Source: Trematomus loennbergii (taxonomy: Eukaryota > Chordata > Actinopteri > Perciformes > Nototheniidae). Taken from it: a stretch of 64,000 nucleotides of DNA. The DNA is taken from the NCBI GenBank assembly GCA_012861695.1, contig JAAOOA010000086.1, positions 8,884,385 to 8,948,384 on the forward strand, read 5' to 3'. Each line of letters opens with the position of its first letter. Position 1 is the stretch's first letter. Of this stretch, positions 50,534-62,499 are shown one piece after another. A program made the translations under genes and the position numbers. The notes under the pieces are model-generated. The model was not told the origin of the DNA. It did no database searches and was given only the letters and a program-made list of their open reading frames with translations.

Positions 50534-51502
50534 TGCTCTATTACAGCGTAAATGCACTCTTATTACACCCAAAAATACTCCATACCATTATTACAACCGG
50601 AGGATCCCAAGGATACAGAAACCAGAAATATACAAATATTGACTTTCTTCTAATTTATTTTTTAATCCATGTCAATTTTCTTCCTTCTCTGCCTTTTGTT
50701 TCTGCGCGTTCCAGAAAGGATGGCGCCATATTCAAACATCCTTCCTCTGCTGCTTGTTGTGGTTCAGCCCCTGCCATGTACAGCACTAATGAAACACATG
50801 TAATGCCAAGCTGCACACATCTCCATGACAACCCCGCTGGGACGAGGGAGAGACAGAACGAAAGACAGGGAACATTGAGAGGGTGATTGATAGACTCGGA
50901 TACAGAAAAGATTGAAGGCAAGAAAGAAATCACAAGATTCAAAGAGGAGGGAATAGAGTGAAAATGGAAGATGGTGTTCAAAAGGGGAGAGAAAAGGAAT
51001 AAGGTGTGAAGACAGCGGAGAAGGGGAGCAATCCAAAAGAGAATGTGTGGTATAACAGAACATTGTGTTTATACATTGATACGCTGCAGATTTTCGTCTT
51101 ATTTGCTTTGGACTGAGGAATCAAAGCCCCGGCTGGATGAATCATTACTTATTTGTCAGCAGTTTTCATTTTGTATCCCCCAACTTCTCAAATCCAAAGC
51201 GTGAAATTATTATTCTGCTATGGACCAGACACAGAGGGCAGATACATTTGATTACAATTATATTTGAATGCATTCTTTTTTCTTTACAATCTTTTTCTCT
51301 TTTTGATTATCTAGCTTTTGTTCTGCTCCTTTATTGACAAGGCAGAGACAGTTCTAGTGATAGGCTGTACATCCTTTATTACATTGATTTTATTCCTCAC
51401 ACTTTTCAATGCCCGATCCTTGAGGGCTCATAAGATACCTCCATGCATGATGGAGCACATTCTCTCCACAAATCACTTTTAAATACCCACCTAGACATAA
51501 CA
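50534..51502. other. Non-coding stretch, nothing recognised
   Basis: Purine-rich from 50830 to 51050, giving charged frames that are not supported as genes. Confidence 0.45.
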
Positions 51503-51833
51503 TACATATCTAGGGATGGGTACCGAGCCCCGGTATTAAACGGGCCCCGGGGCGGAATTATTAAAGACCGTGGTACCGTTAAGCTCCGACGTTATCGGTC
51601 TTTTTATCGGTACTGGAGACATCTAAAAATATGTCATATGTATTATGCTACAAAAACATTATATTGCAGTTTCAGTGTCGCCAACTCCGTTTCTAATATG
51701 CAATAAGACTTTTAGTATATTAAGATCTTTCCAATCCAGACGAGAGATCTCTCTCCCCCGTCTGTGTGCGAGGAGGCGGGGCAGTTTACACACACGCAGC
51801 TGCTACATGCAGCAACACACACACACGGAGGAG

Positions 51834-52094
51834 ATGGGAGAGAACACGCTCCGAGGTGTGGTTAACTTTACCTGTCTCGATGTGGACTATGCTCGTTGCC
51901 AAAAGTGCAATAAGAGTTTAGCATGTAAGGGCGGTAACACGAGCAATTTGTCAAAACATCTTTCAAAAGTGCACCACATTCAGACGGAGAAATGCACCGT
52001 TTTCGACTGTCTTTCTAGTAGCTCTATAACCCCATCCACGAGTAACGTTTCCACATCAGGTGTTATGTATGCTAGCAGCAACACATGGAGTTAA
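51834..52094 (+). pseudogene. N-terminal fragment of a hAT transposase (BED zinc finger)
   Basis: The frame starts MGENTLRGVVNF and continues with CQKCNKSLACKGGNTSNLSK and HLSKVHH, giving the C-x2-C ... H-x4/5-H arrangement of a BED finger that binds the transposon ends. It stops at 52094 after a serine-rich linker. The RNase-H-like catalytic domain and dimerisation region are missing. Confidence 0.75.
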
Positions 52095-52256
52095 CTAAAT
52101 TATACAAACATGGGTTAATTATTAGAGGTAACTGAGTTATTTATTTTTGTTAAAGTTTCAGCTATTCTGTTTACAGTTCTGTCATCAGATTATTTAATAC
52201 GATTTGTTAAAACATTGTTGTTTCTTTTGTTGTGAAATATTATTTATTTTATTTAA

Positions 52257-52930
52257 AGGGGACCTGTCATGCAAAATGCACTTTTTGATGTCTTTTATAC
52301 ATAATTATGTGTCCGGGGTGTGTCGGGGAACTCACAAAGTGTCAGAAAATAAAACCCTCTCTCTTTTCCTCTGTACCCAAATCTCTAAAAACGGGGCTAC
52401 AACGGAGCTGACCCAGATTTGCGTCCGATATGACGTAATATCGGAAATGTAGGCTGGCTTTACACCCACGGCCCTATCAGAAACGTTGCTATCAGAAACA
52501 ATGCCCGACTGTTTTGGACGTAATATGGTCGGTGCATGTTTACATTTGCATCGCTAACACTCAGAGCTAACCTGTACTGGAGAGCATGTGTGCGAAGAAG
52601 CAGGAAATAAAAAGGAACTCACCTTGTGGTATTACCGGCAAGAGAGAAAGCCTTTGAGCTCCATACTGTTTCAGAAATAATCCTTGATAATCCATGATAT
52701 GGCGTTTCATCACTGCAGTATCTGCCGGTAGAATCTCCCACATGAGCTCAGCACCCTCCTTTTTTTTTATTTTTTTACTTTATACCCCAAATCAGCACTT
52801 TTGAAACAGGAAGTGAAATAGAGCGATCTGTTTGGTATTTTGAGCAAAACACTTCATAGACATGTTTTTTATATATTTGTATATATCTGAGACCTATGCT
52901 ATTGCCTAAAAATAGCATGATAGGTGCATT
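52257..52930. mobile_element. 674-bp TTAA MITE nested in the hAT
   Basis: TTAA lies at 52253-52256 and 52931-52934. The ends AGGGGACCTGTCATGC and GCATGATAGGTGCATT are inverted relatives (12 of 16 matching). It is non-coding. A diverged relative is at 32793-33258. Confidence 0.75.
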
Positions 52931-53116
52931 TTAAATAAAAAGCAATGCTCATTTTTCTCACAATTTGTTTAGTTAGTTTACCTTGTTTTTTTCTCCAAAA
53001 GAACCGATACGAGTACCGTTAAAGGACCGGATCAATAAGCGGTATCGATGAAAGTAGTAGTACCGTTAAAACTTTAACGATACCCATCCCTATACATATC
53101 TTTGCCAATCGGATCA

Positions 53117-55235
53117 CTACGGTGGCCGGCAGGTGCAAATGCGGAACAACGGCCAAAAACGCATACATAAGCAGGAAACAGCTGCAAATAATGAAATGAA
53201 AAACAAACAAATCCCGATCAGACGCTGGTTGTGGGTGCCTGAGAGGTCTGATAAAGGTAAACAAAAAATATATTCAAACTACTGTACTGTTAAAACATTC
53301 TGCTTCTTGTGGCACAAAATAATATGTTGACAATGTTTTATTTTACCCTGGCAAACTGTTGTTGATTCTTGGAGTGCTCACTTTTTGAACATTTGGAATG
53401 TCTCACACCTGCATACACACAGATGACTGACTGAAATACAAATAAATTCACTTCTCAGGCTCGAAAATGACATTCCCAGAACAAATGACCATATCTTCCC
53501 TTCTAAAAGGGTTAAATTAATCATCTTTTTTCTCAAAGTAATGATAAACCTGTGAGTTGGATTTAGAAAAGTCAGAATCAATATAGATGTTTTTTATTTT
53601 AAAGAAAATTCAGATTTTACATAGTAAAAAACTGTAAATGATAGTGTCCGTCCAAAAATTATTTTTTACAGATAGTGAAAACTACCCTTGGATGTTGGGT
53701 TAGTAGACTAAAAGCTTTAGGAATCCAAAGTACAACATATAATAAGTACCCTGTATTAAGATTGATGCAAAACAAGTGAAATTTGACCTTTTTAGAGAGA
53801 TTTAGCCAAAAACCCCACTTCTGGGGTCATTTGGGTGGATTTGACCTATCTCTGGCCCCCCTTGCTCGATTTTGATGAATGAAATCTCTTTATAACCGCT
53901 AGAGCCAATGGAATCGAGGGAAAGTTATATACACACCAAAACGTTAACAAATAAGCAGTGAGAGTGACGCGTTACCAAAACCGGAAGCTGCATACACTCT
54001 GGTGGCTACCATTAGCAGCTAACTTTTCCGCTCCGATTTTTACATAAAAAATGGAATTATGGATTATAAATAATTTCTTCAAAGGCACAGGTACATTATC
54101 AACCTATGGATCAACAGTTGTAGCATTTTTTTTTTTTTTCGTTTTAATGCCATTGAACACGTCTTTTGACCTAATTGACAGCTACGGTGAGACGATCTGC
54201 CGTAAAAGCTCCGTAAAGGTACGTGTTGTGATGTCTGTGTTTGCTTCCCCTGTCGCAAGCTCGGATCGCTCAGTGATGATACTATACCTAAATAATCAGT
54301 GGAGTCTCAGCTTTAATCGGCTATATTGTATGTGCAGCTACGATAAGTAATAAGGGTATTTTTATCTTGAATTGTGTGCCGCAGTGCGTTAGAATTTTTT
54401 CGCTCAGGGGTCATTTAGACGCTTCTTATGAGACTTGTGTTTTGTTTTGGTAAAAATGGTTCATATCTTCAGTTAGCTGAGATTCTTCCCGTTAATAGTT
54501 TCATAAATGTTAAGAAGCCCTGAGACATTATCTCGAAAACAAAACGGTGGGAGGGGTCCAATGGGGGGACCGCCGTGCTTAAGAGGTTAAGAATAAATGC
54601 CACGATAAATCCAAACTGACCAAGGTACATTATATTGTTGACCGTCCTTTAACTCTCACATTAGGATTTACATTGGGGCACAATAAACCAACTCCTCTCT
54701 GCACCTATAATGTATCTATATGATGTCAAGAGTTACATTTAGGTGCACAATGCTGTCTCTTGACTTGAAAGCTCTTTTACCAAACAAGCTAATGCTAGCT
54801 GGGTAAATATGACGCTCTTTGTATAAAAACAAAACAAAACTTACCTTCTTATATATTGACTTTGACCACTTCGATCAACTTTGTTTCCTCCGGCTTCAAT
54901 TTCCATCACTCTCGTTCGTTCTCTCTATGTCTGGTCAAACATCAATCTGTTCCACGTAATGCGCCCCCTAGAGGCCTGGAGCATTGTGTGTTTTGGGGTT
55001 TGTATGTGTTTTTGACTTTGCATATCGTTTTTGTATTTGCAGCGTTTTTCTGTTGCGTTTGTTTTCGGGGTTTGTGTGTTGTATTTAGTTTGCATCATTT
55101 CTGTAAATGCAGCGTTTTTTTGTTGTATTTGTTTTCAGGATTTGTTTGTTTTTCATTTAATTATTTGCAGCTGTTTCCTGCTTATGTATGCCTTTTTGGC
55201 CGTTGTTCCGTGTTTGCACCTGCCGGCCACCGTAG
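53117..55235. mobile_element. Inverted-repeat element with ~100-bp arms
   Basis: The left arm (53117-53215) begins CTACGGTGGCCGGCAGGTGC and the right arm (55137-55235) is its inverted copy ending CACCGTAG, with a few differences. ATCA borders both ends (53113-53116 and 55236-55239), a possible 4-bp target duplication. The right side has a tandem minisatellite with GCGTTTTT(T/C)TGTTG units (55040-55140). No transposase frame. It contains a CCTGTTAAG-related copy at 53457-54586. Confidence 0.7.
53457..54586. mobile_element. CCTGTTAAG-related TTAA element, inverted copy
   Basis: It matches the right half of 43631-44766 in reverse (GAAAATGACATTCCCAGAAC, TGATAGTGTCCGTCCAAAAA). The right end, GCTTAAGAGG followed by TTAA at 54587-54590, is a variant terminus. 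The left terminus has lost about 35 bp. Confidence 0.75.
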
Positions 55236-57048
55236 ATCACAGATCTAAATTCAAACATAAACAACCACCAAGAAACATTGCTATTCAATATTTTTCAAAA
55301 AACCCTTGCCGTGAAGGTCTGGGACTCATTTGACCACACATATTTTGTAGTGTAAGCATTGTCAACCTCATTTCTTCCATTTGTACCTTTCACAATGAAA
55401 GCCCTAAACGAATACAATGCATTGCTGCTTATCAAAGGAAGCTTAGATTCGCTCATAGGAGTTTACAGAAGTAACTCATCAAAAGGCTTACACTGGCTTT
55501 GTCAAACATGGCCAATAAGGGATATATTATCAGTGCAGCCAACATATTTTTTGTAGTTTTCTTGGTCTTTGAATTCTCGGCAGAAAATGGACCGCAAGTT
55601 GCTTTTTTGCAGAACAGAACTGATTTGTTAAGTAAGATTGAGCTGTGCCAATTTCCTCCCTGCCATTGTAGCATGGCCTTCTCACTTTTGTGCTAATGTT
55701 TTACTTTTTTTATGTTGCTTTATGTGTTTATTCTGTGTATGAACTTTCAAAGTCCAAAAGTGCCCACATACTCGGCCAATAAAGCTGTTTCTGAATCTGA
55801 ACTCAAAAACATCCTGTAACACAGCCATTGTGCTGTAAAGCCTCACGCAGCTCTTGGAAAGCCTTGAATGTTTATAAATTGTGTAAAATGAATGGGTAGC
55901 CCTGAGAGCTAGGTGTTTTTCCTCGCCATGCGTCACAACTCTTTGTTCAATATATCCGCTTGGTGTCGTAAGACAAGACCTTGTGATGGAGGTTGGTTGT
56001 GACACAGGAGCAGCTTTTATTGAATGAAGCTTTGGAATGAAAAATATGACTTTTCTAATAAGGCTGTCAGGTTCATTTATTGACTAATACATTTATTGAC
56101 CCGGGCCGTTGTTTTGATATTCCGCTGAAGTATACGCTGTGACGTAATAACTATTTTTTTAATTAATTTTTTCGAGTGAAGGGGTGTGGGGGTCAGAGGG
56201 CCTAGGTATAAAAGTCACGGCTCACCACTACAATATACCGTTGTCCAATGAAGACTGGTATAATGTATGTACTGTATGTACTGTACCAGAAACTGTTTAA
56301 ATTGACGGCCTATAAGACCCTTCACTAAGCCACTATTGATGCGAACATTGACATTGTCTATGTTATGTATATCTTTTTTTTATCTCCCTGACACTACTTA
56401 TGTTTGTATTGTTGTTCATGAAGATAATAACATCTAAGTAAAACAAAAAAGAAACCATGATTCCCAATTATGTACTTTATTAATTTTGGACTGACATCAG
56501 AAAAAACGCTCTTTTGAGGGACCTTTTTAACAGTTGCTGTCGTTTTGGCCAAGCAATGACTAAACAATAACTGACTTAATGTCAAGACTTTTCAACAATT
56601 TGTATTGATCACTGCTGTCCACAAACTGTACATCATTTTCAAAATCGCATACCATCATTTGTTTCAACTGTTCAGTCATTTTTGGTGTAAAGGAGACATG
56701 TACCGACCAGGGACAGGCTCAAAAGGACCAAACATATGTAAAAAAATACAAAGAGAAATAAACTGCAGAAAGTAACAAAATAATTTCAGAAAAGAACAAA
56801 ACATACACAAACACTAAAGGGAACAAAGTAAGGGGAATGGTACTCTTCAAGGACTAGAGAAATGAAAACACGTTGGGCACAGACTTTGACAGTTACGTAA
56901 ACTAAAAGTATCAGTGTTTTTCTGTTTTGTCAAAAACAGAAAAGCACATGAAATATTGCCGTTTCATTCAATCAATCGTCTTGAATCTCTGTTTATCTTT
57001 TCCATCTTAAGGGGATAACATACTGTATTTATCAACAAGTCCTCCAAC
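55236..57048. other. Non-coding with two retro/transposon remnants
   Basis: A LINE 3' tail on the plus strand at about 55640-55803 ends GGCCAATAAAGCTGTTTCTG. A truncated hAT end at 56098-56231 (minus orientation) matches the left end of 3327-4046, with ATTCCGCTGAAGTATACGCT and GTGACGTAATAACTATTTTT. Nothing else supported. Confidence 0.6.
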
Positions 57049-57639
57049 TCATACAACCAAATAGGTCGATAGTTCAGCAGCTTATTACGACCTATAGTCA
57101 CGTTTTAAAGTTTAGAACCTCTAGTGGTCGTGTAAGAAACAACAATTTGCGGCAATTGCAAACGCTCCGGAGGGTCGTATATTCACAAATAACCCTCTCT
57201 GGAAAATCCTAAATTGTCGAATAGGTTGGCCATTAAAATGCTTTTTGATTAGATTTCTAGCCAGAAGTGTATATTGTACTTTTAGAATCCACATCCAGTG
57301 GATGTGTAGGATCTATAGTTTGATAGATATTACGAAGATTACTTGAGCTCTCGCCAGGAGAACGTGTATGTCTTTCCCCTTATGTAAAGTTAGCGTCAAC
57401 CCTCACCGGGTGAAAACAGTATTTCCGGTATCGAAGTTTTCATAATAAAACCGTATTCCCTTCACTGTCAAATTATTTCACAGTGATATCTGCCGTACTC
57501 ATCCACTAAAACACATCAGTTTATCCTTTACATTAATTGGTTTAAATTGTGTACACTGCTTTTGTGTTTTTCCCATCAATTTTTCCCTTTCGATTCTGAG
57601 AGACACATTTCTTTTTTCAGATGTTTTGATAGGCTAAAA

Positions 57640-58510
57640 CAGGGGTCGGCAACCCCTGGCAAGCGTGCCACCATTGGCACGCGGCACCGTAACCAGTGGC
57701 ACACTAGGAATAAGTGGAATAAGTGTGCAAAATATTTAAATTTTATTTTCGGATCCTGAACGAGACCGCCGCCAGAGCGCGTCTCCCCGTTACCTGCAGA
57801 AGGAAGCCATGCACGCAACGCAGCCCCGCTCTCTTTAACTCCAGGCGACTTTCTGCCGCTTTCCTCCGTAATGCAGTGCTGATAGTTTCACCACATAGGA
57901 AAGCACTTCACAAATTGCAGTACCCATAAGGAGCTGTAAAAATGCCACAGTTTTTGCGTGGCGATCGATATCGGCCGATACTCACTATCTGCCGATCGAT
58001 CGGCGCTCTCTAAAAATGCCGATCGCGAGACGTAAAATCTACCTCTGGAACTAGTTATAAATATTCTTCACTGTCGGGTCACTCATTACTGGATCAGTGA
58101 GCTGCATGAGATACTGACAGGCTGTCAGGAGAGAGAGAGAGGGGGAGAGAGGAAAAGAAAGCGCTTCAGCTCATTTCTCCCGTGTTATTATCCAAAGTTA
58201 ATGTAAACTTGAATAATGTAGGCTACTTCATTTGAATGTAACAATTATCTTGGTTGTTGTTTGTGGAAGCGCCAGTGAATGAGCCCCATTAACTGAGTTT
58301 TAAACATTTCTTTAAATGGAAGATCCCCATAGGACCCGCCCACTCGATCGGATCGGCGATCGGAGCATCCCTTAGATGCACTGACAGGTCCACACTGCTT
58401 CCCCGCAGCGAGGCTCCCCCGCCCTCCTGTTGATAATTCACGATCGTCGGCACGCTGATAAAATATTTTTTTTGAATGGCACCTCAGATCAAAAAGGTTG
58501 CCGACCCCTG
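57640..58510. mobile_element. hAT element (871 bp) with perfect 8-bp TSD
   Basis: The termini are CAGGGGTCGGCAACC and GGTTGCCGACCCCTG, a perfect 15-bp inverted repeat. GGCTAAAA is present on both sides (57632-57639 and 58511-58518). The interior contains GATCGGC-rich sequence (57960-58050, 58345-58372) that looks like part of another hAT ending GATCGGAGCATCCCT. It is non-coding. Confidence 0.93.
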
Positions 58511-59809
58511 GGCTAAAACATCGGACTACCCATAATTCTCAGCTATCGTTGAAGCTCGGTGATTGGATGTTGTAGCCGCAATGCACGTTGGGATATGGTG
58601 TTTATGCAATGTGAAATCCGAAAACATAAAAAAAAATAATAATAATGTGCTTGCTTTTTTCTTTGAAAGTCATCACATAACGGCATTGTCATACACGGTT
58701 CGGCATTAAATATTACACATCTACCGTAGTTCTCTATTTATAGAGCCCTGATTAGAAGACCTTTGGACAAACTGGAAGAAATGCTGCCGAAACTGAATAT
58801 GTGACGTGGATCATAAATATATCAGCAATTAAACAACATCTTCAATTTCTCTTCACACAATACGTCTCCTTGCAGTATCAATAGTAATTCGGCTGACTTT
58901 TATATTTGATCCAATTGGAAGATAGGCTATATTTACACCATAACGGTGCACAGCTGATAGAAAAAGACTTGTAGTTTTTAAAGATATTACTGATTTTCTG
59001 TGAATTAAAGAATGTAAATACTGAGTTGAGAGAATAGTCAGGGGTTTTGGGTGATGGGAGACACAACTGGAATCAGAATTTCAATAGCTTACCATTAAAT
59101 GACGGATATACCTCAGATATTAATGTGTAGAACTACAATATGTGAAATAATATAGCAATATCCTGTAAAAGTATGTGAAAACATGAATAAAACTACACAT
59201 ATTCAGATGTTATACATGACATAAGTGTCCTACACTAATAATACAAAGTTAGTATGGCATTGTATGCTGTGTGTTATTTATAACATCTTCATAAAGTATA
59301 ATTTATTGTGTTAACACTGTAAACTTTACAGTTTTTTAACCCGCACCGCCTAGTGGTTAAAGCACGTTATTGAATTTCTTTATTGAATATGTCATATTTG
59401 ATGAAAACATTTAAATATTAAGAGTAGCCTACATACAGAATAGGGGGAAAGTAGAAGGTCAATTATAGAAATATAGAATAGAAAATATCAAGAAGATACT
59501 GTAGTGATCTCTACAATAAAACAGCTAGTGCAGGACGTCCAAAGATATTAATAGGAGGATGTGCAAAACAGACAAACTAATAAGGGTGTGGGGGGGGAGT
59601 CCAGTTTTGGATAGTCTGCCGTGGTTTCATTCCTTTTCATATATATCCAACAAAGAAGCACCCAACCGGGGCTTGTGAGTGCATGGGCGCTGTGGGGAAA
59701 GACGTAGTATTAACGTTCTCCTGAAGAGACCTCAAATCATCTTCGTAATATCAAACTATAGATCCTACACATCCACTGGACGTAGATTCTAAAAGTACAA
59801 TATACACTT

Positions 59810-59894
59810 GATATCGCAGGTCTCCCTTGAAAAAGAGATCGTTGATCTCAATGGGATTTTTTAACCTGGTTAAATAAAGGCTACAAACAAACAA
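59810..59894 (+). mobile_element. 85-bp retroposon tail insertion with TSD
   Basis: GATCTCAATGGGATTTTTTA, ACCTGGTTAAATAAAGG and an (AAAC)n tail form a LINE/SINE 3' end. The six bases ACACTT flank it (59804-59809 and 59895-59900). The left arm at about 57255-57290 shows the uninterrupted sequence. Confidence 0.85.
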
Positions 59895-60109
59895 ACACTT
59901 CTCGCTAGAAATCTAATCAGAAAGCATTTTAATGGATTTTCCAGAAAGGGTTATTTGTGAATATACGACCCTCCGGAGCGTTTGCAATCAACGGGAGCAT
60001 ATGCCGCAAATTGTTGTTTCTTACACGACCACTAGAGGTGCTAAACTTTAAAACGTGACTATAGGTCGTAATAAGCTGCTGAACAATCGACCTATTTGGT
60101 CGTTTTTTG

Positions 60110-61640
60110 GAGGAGGACAGGCTGGTATTTATTGTCAGTCCTAAATGTTGAACATATTTTTGTAAATGCTTGCACTCCAAAATTATCCCAATATGAGAAA
60201 TCATGCAGGTCCAAAAAAACTGCTCACCCTCCGGGGGTTAAAACATGCATATTCATTCGTGGGCATGTATGCCTGGTAAGAAACATATTTCAATGTCTCG
60301 TGACGGATCTAGCAAAGATATGTTAATATAAAACAGTCACATGTAGCTCGGTTTAATTACTCGTTCTTTGCTTTTTCTAGTCTCCTTCACTGCAGAATCT
60401 ATGAGTCACACAGGAGTCATGATGTCCTTTACGGCTCTATCAGTCTACCCCTTCCCTTTGGTGGTCATGGGCACAAGCCTTTCATTAGTGTTGTGGGATT
60501 CACCCCTAGGCGTATCTTCTCACAAACATTGTATATGTGTGTGTGCGTGCGTTTGCAATAACGTGAGATACAATGGTTCTCCGCAATGTAAGGGCACTCA
60601 CAGCTCCTCTGGTGAGTTCAGTTCCCGAGGACGGGCCTCACTGTGTCATCAAAAGTGATGAACTATGAATCACCTCAGTTAATATGAGGAGGCGAGAGGG
60701 AGAGAAGCAGGGAGAGGAGGGGGGGAGGGAGGGAGGCATGCTGACAAAAAACCCATTGAGTATTTGCTGCAGCAGGCTTTTATTCATTTATTTGTTTCAT
60801 TCATCTATGTATTCACTTAACTCTTACATGAATCACTGTGGTTATAAAGAAATGCTGTATTAGAGAGGGAGATTGTGAGTGCTATACGTTGTATTTACTC
60901 CCATTACACCCGCAAGCATCACAACATTTCGAAGAGCGTAAGGGCAACATCAGCAGCACACATATCCTTTCCAACCATGTCACACACAAACTAAGAGAAA
61001 GCGACGTGACCTATTGGATGGAAATTATCTGATTTCAACACAAACTTGGATAGAGGAAGATTACAACAGTGGCAGCTGGGGGTTGTTGACTTTGGTGAGA
61101 GTGCAAGGACTCACGCACAAGCAATGTTCTTGTGTTGATTTGTTCACACGTTTTTATGTCAATAGAATACAAGAAATGTTGGCTGGTTCTGTCCAACCAA
61201 CAGTCCTTTATTGATTGGTCTAGAAATGGGCTTGGTATTTGTCACAAAGGTTGGTCCATCTTGCTATTGATGAACCCGGTATGCACAAATAACTGACATG
61301 TTAATTGTTTTGTATCCGGAGATTGCTTTTTTATTATGTAAAGTGGAGTACACTGTTGTTTTCGTCTTGGGTTTCTGCTAACTAACTAGCATACTTTGAC
61401 ATCATCAATGCCTTTTACCGTGCCATCCTACTGGCTAGAAAACCATTGGCACGCCATGGTTGCTCAAAACATGTTGAACAGGAGTAGACAGGACATATAA
61501 CAACACAGGTTTCAACTGATTGCAATGTATTTCCATCGCCGGCGGTATTTGACGCTCAGGGAAGCACGGCATTCGTTTGTGTCGGAGGCTGTTAAAGGCA
61601 ATGTGAGCGTCCATTCCCATTGGATAACGGAGAATTGTAC
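60110..61640. other. Non-coding stretch, nothing firm
   Basis: CACCCTCCGGGGGTTAA near 60225 resembles a TTAA-transposon terminus without a partner. The stretch 60690-60740 is GGGAGG-rich. No exon supported. Confidence 0.45.
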
Positions 61641-61644
61641 ACCC

Positions 61645-62130
61645 GGAAGTAAGTATTCCCCTTACTGTCGATTGATTTGACAGTGATATCTCCACTACTC
61701 ATCAACTCAAAAACACCAGATTATCCTTGTTAATTAAACGACATTGATAGGTTTTAGTGTGTGTACAATGCTTTTGTCACGTTTTCCCCTTCAATTCTGA
61801 GAAACAAGTCGTTTTCTATGAGTTTTGGATGGCCGAAGACATGACATTACCCACAATCCTCTGTAGCAACCATAGACTGTATAAAAAAATTAAATAATAC
61901 ATTATTCCGAGTGTGCTTGCTTTTCTCTTTGAAAGTCATCACATAACGGCATTGTAATACACGTTTCGGCTGCAATAAATATGACATATCTGCCGTAGTT
62001 AACTCTATGTATAGAGCCCTGATGACAAGACTTCTAGACAAACAGGAACTGCCGCCAAAACTGAAAACTTGACGTGGATCTTAAAGCACGTTATTGCATT
62101 TTATAATTGTATTATTAGATATTAATAGGA
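61645..62130. repeat. Dispersed repeat, copy shared with 57.4-59.6 kb
   Basis: It shares TTTGACAGTGATATCT, CACATAACGGCATTGT, TAGAGCCCTGAT and AAAGCACGTTATTG with the interior of the 57057-60107 element. Here there is no hAT insertion, and about 500 bp of the right part is deleted. It is inverted relative to 63617-64000. Confidence 0.8.
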
Positions 62131-62179
62131 TCCCTTTAAAGTATATTCTTTACTCGTCGTTATTCTCTACTAATAGTTA

Positions 62180-62420
62180 ATTAAAGACTGTATATAATGA
62201 CTATTTTGCACATCCCATTCAAGATTTCAAGATTTTCTAAGGTTTATTGACATTAAAGACTGTATATAATGACTATTTTGCACATCCCTTTCAAGATTTC
62301 AAGATTTTCTAAGGTTTATTGACATATCATGTTATACACAACTACGGTGTAGTTATGCAATGAATGAAAAACTTGGGTCGCAGGTTCCTCAACAGTGCAT
62401 TACAAGACATCTATCAATAT
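62180..62420 (-). mobile_element. Rex1-like 3' tail with 72-bp tandem duplication
   Basis: TTTCAAGATTTCAAGATTTT and ACAACTACGGTGTAGTTATG correspond to the tail of the Rex1-like LINE at 36026-36914. The first 72 bp (62180-62251) are repeated directly at 62252-62323 with one change. Confidence 0.75.
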
Positions 62421-62499
62421 GTGTGTACCTCCAACATTACATTGTCATATTCTGCACATTTCTTATACTATCTACATACATCTTATAAGAGTATAATAC

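Larger units (their letters stand above)
51511..53092. mobile_element. hAT element with perfect 8-bp TSD and BED finger remnant
   Basis: The termini are TAGGGATGGGTACCG and the inverted CGATACCCATCCCTA. TACATATC is duplicated on both sides (51503-51510 and 53093-53100). The plus-strand frame from 51834 encodes a BED-type zinc finger typical of hAT transposases. The catalytic core is absent, and a 674-bp MITE fills the middle. The element is therefore a deletion derivative of an autonomous hAT. Confidence 0.93.
57057..60107. mobile_element. Large DNA element with ~310-bp inverted arms, nested insertions
   Basis: The left arm (57057-57365) and right arm (59716-60107) are inverted copies sharing ACCAAATAGGTCGAT, CAGCAGCTTATTACGACC, AACAATTTGCGGCA and ACATCCA(C/G)TGG words. 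The right arm is longer because an 85-bp retroposon is inserted. The interior holds a repeat that recurs at 61645-62130 and, inverted, at 63617-64000. A hAT (57640-58510) is inserted in that repeat. The outermost bases and the target duplication are unclear. No transposase frame is visible. Confidence 0.7.

Noticed and set aside
60225..60241. CCCTCCGGGGGTTAA as a TTAA-transposon end
   Set aside because: No matching inverted end with TTAA was found within a plausible distance.
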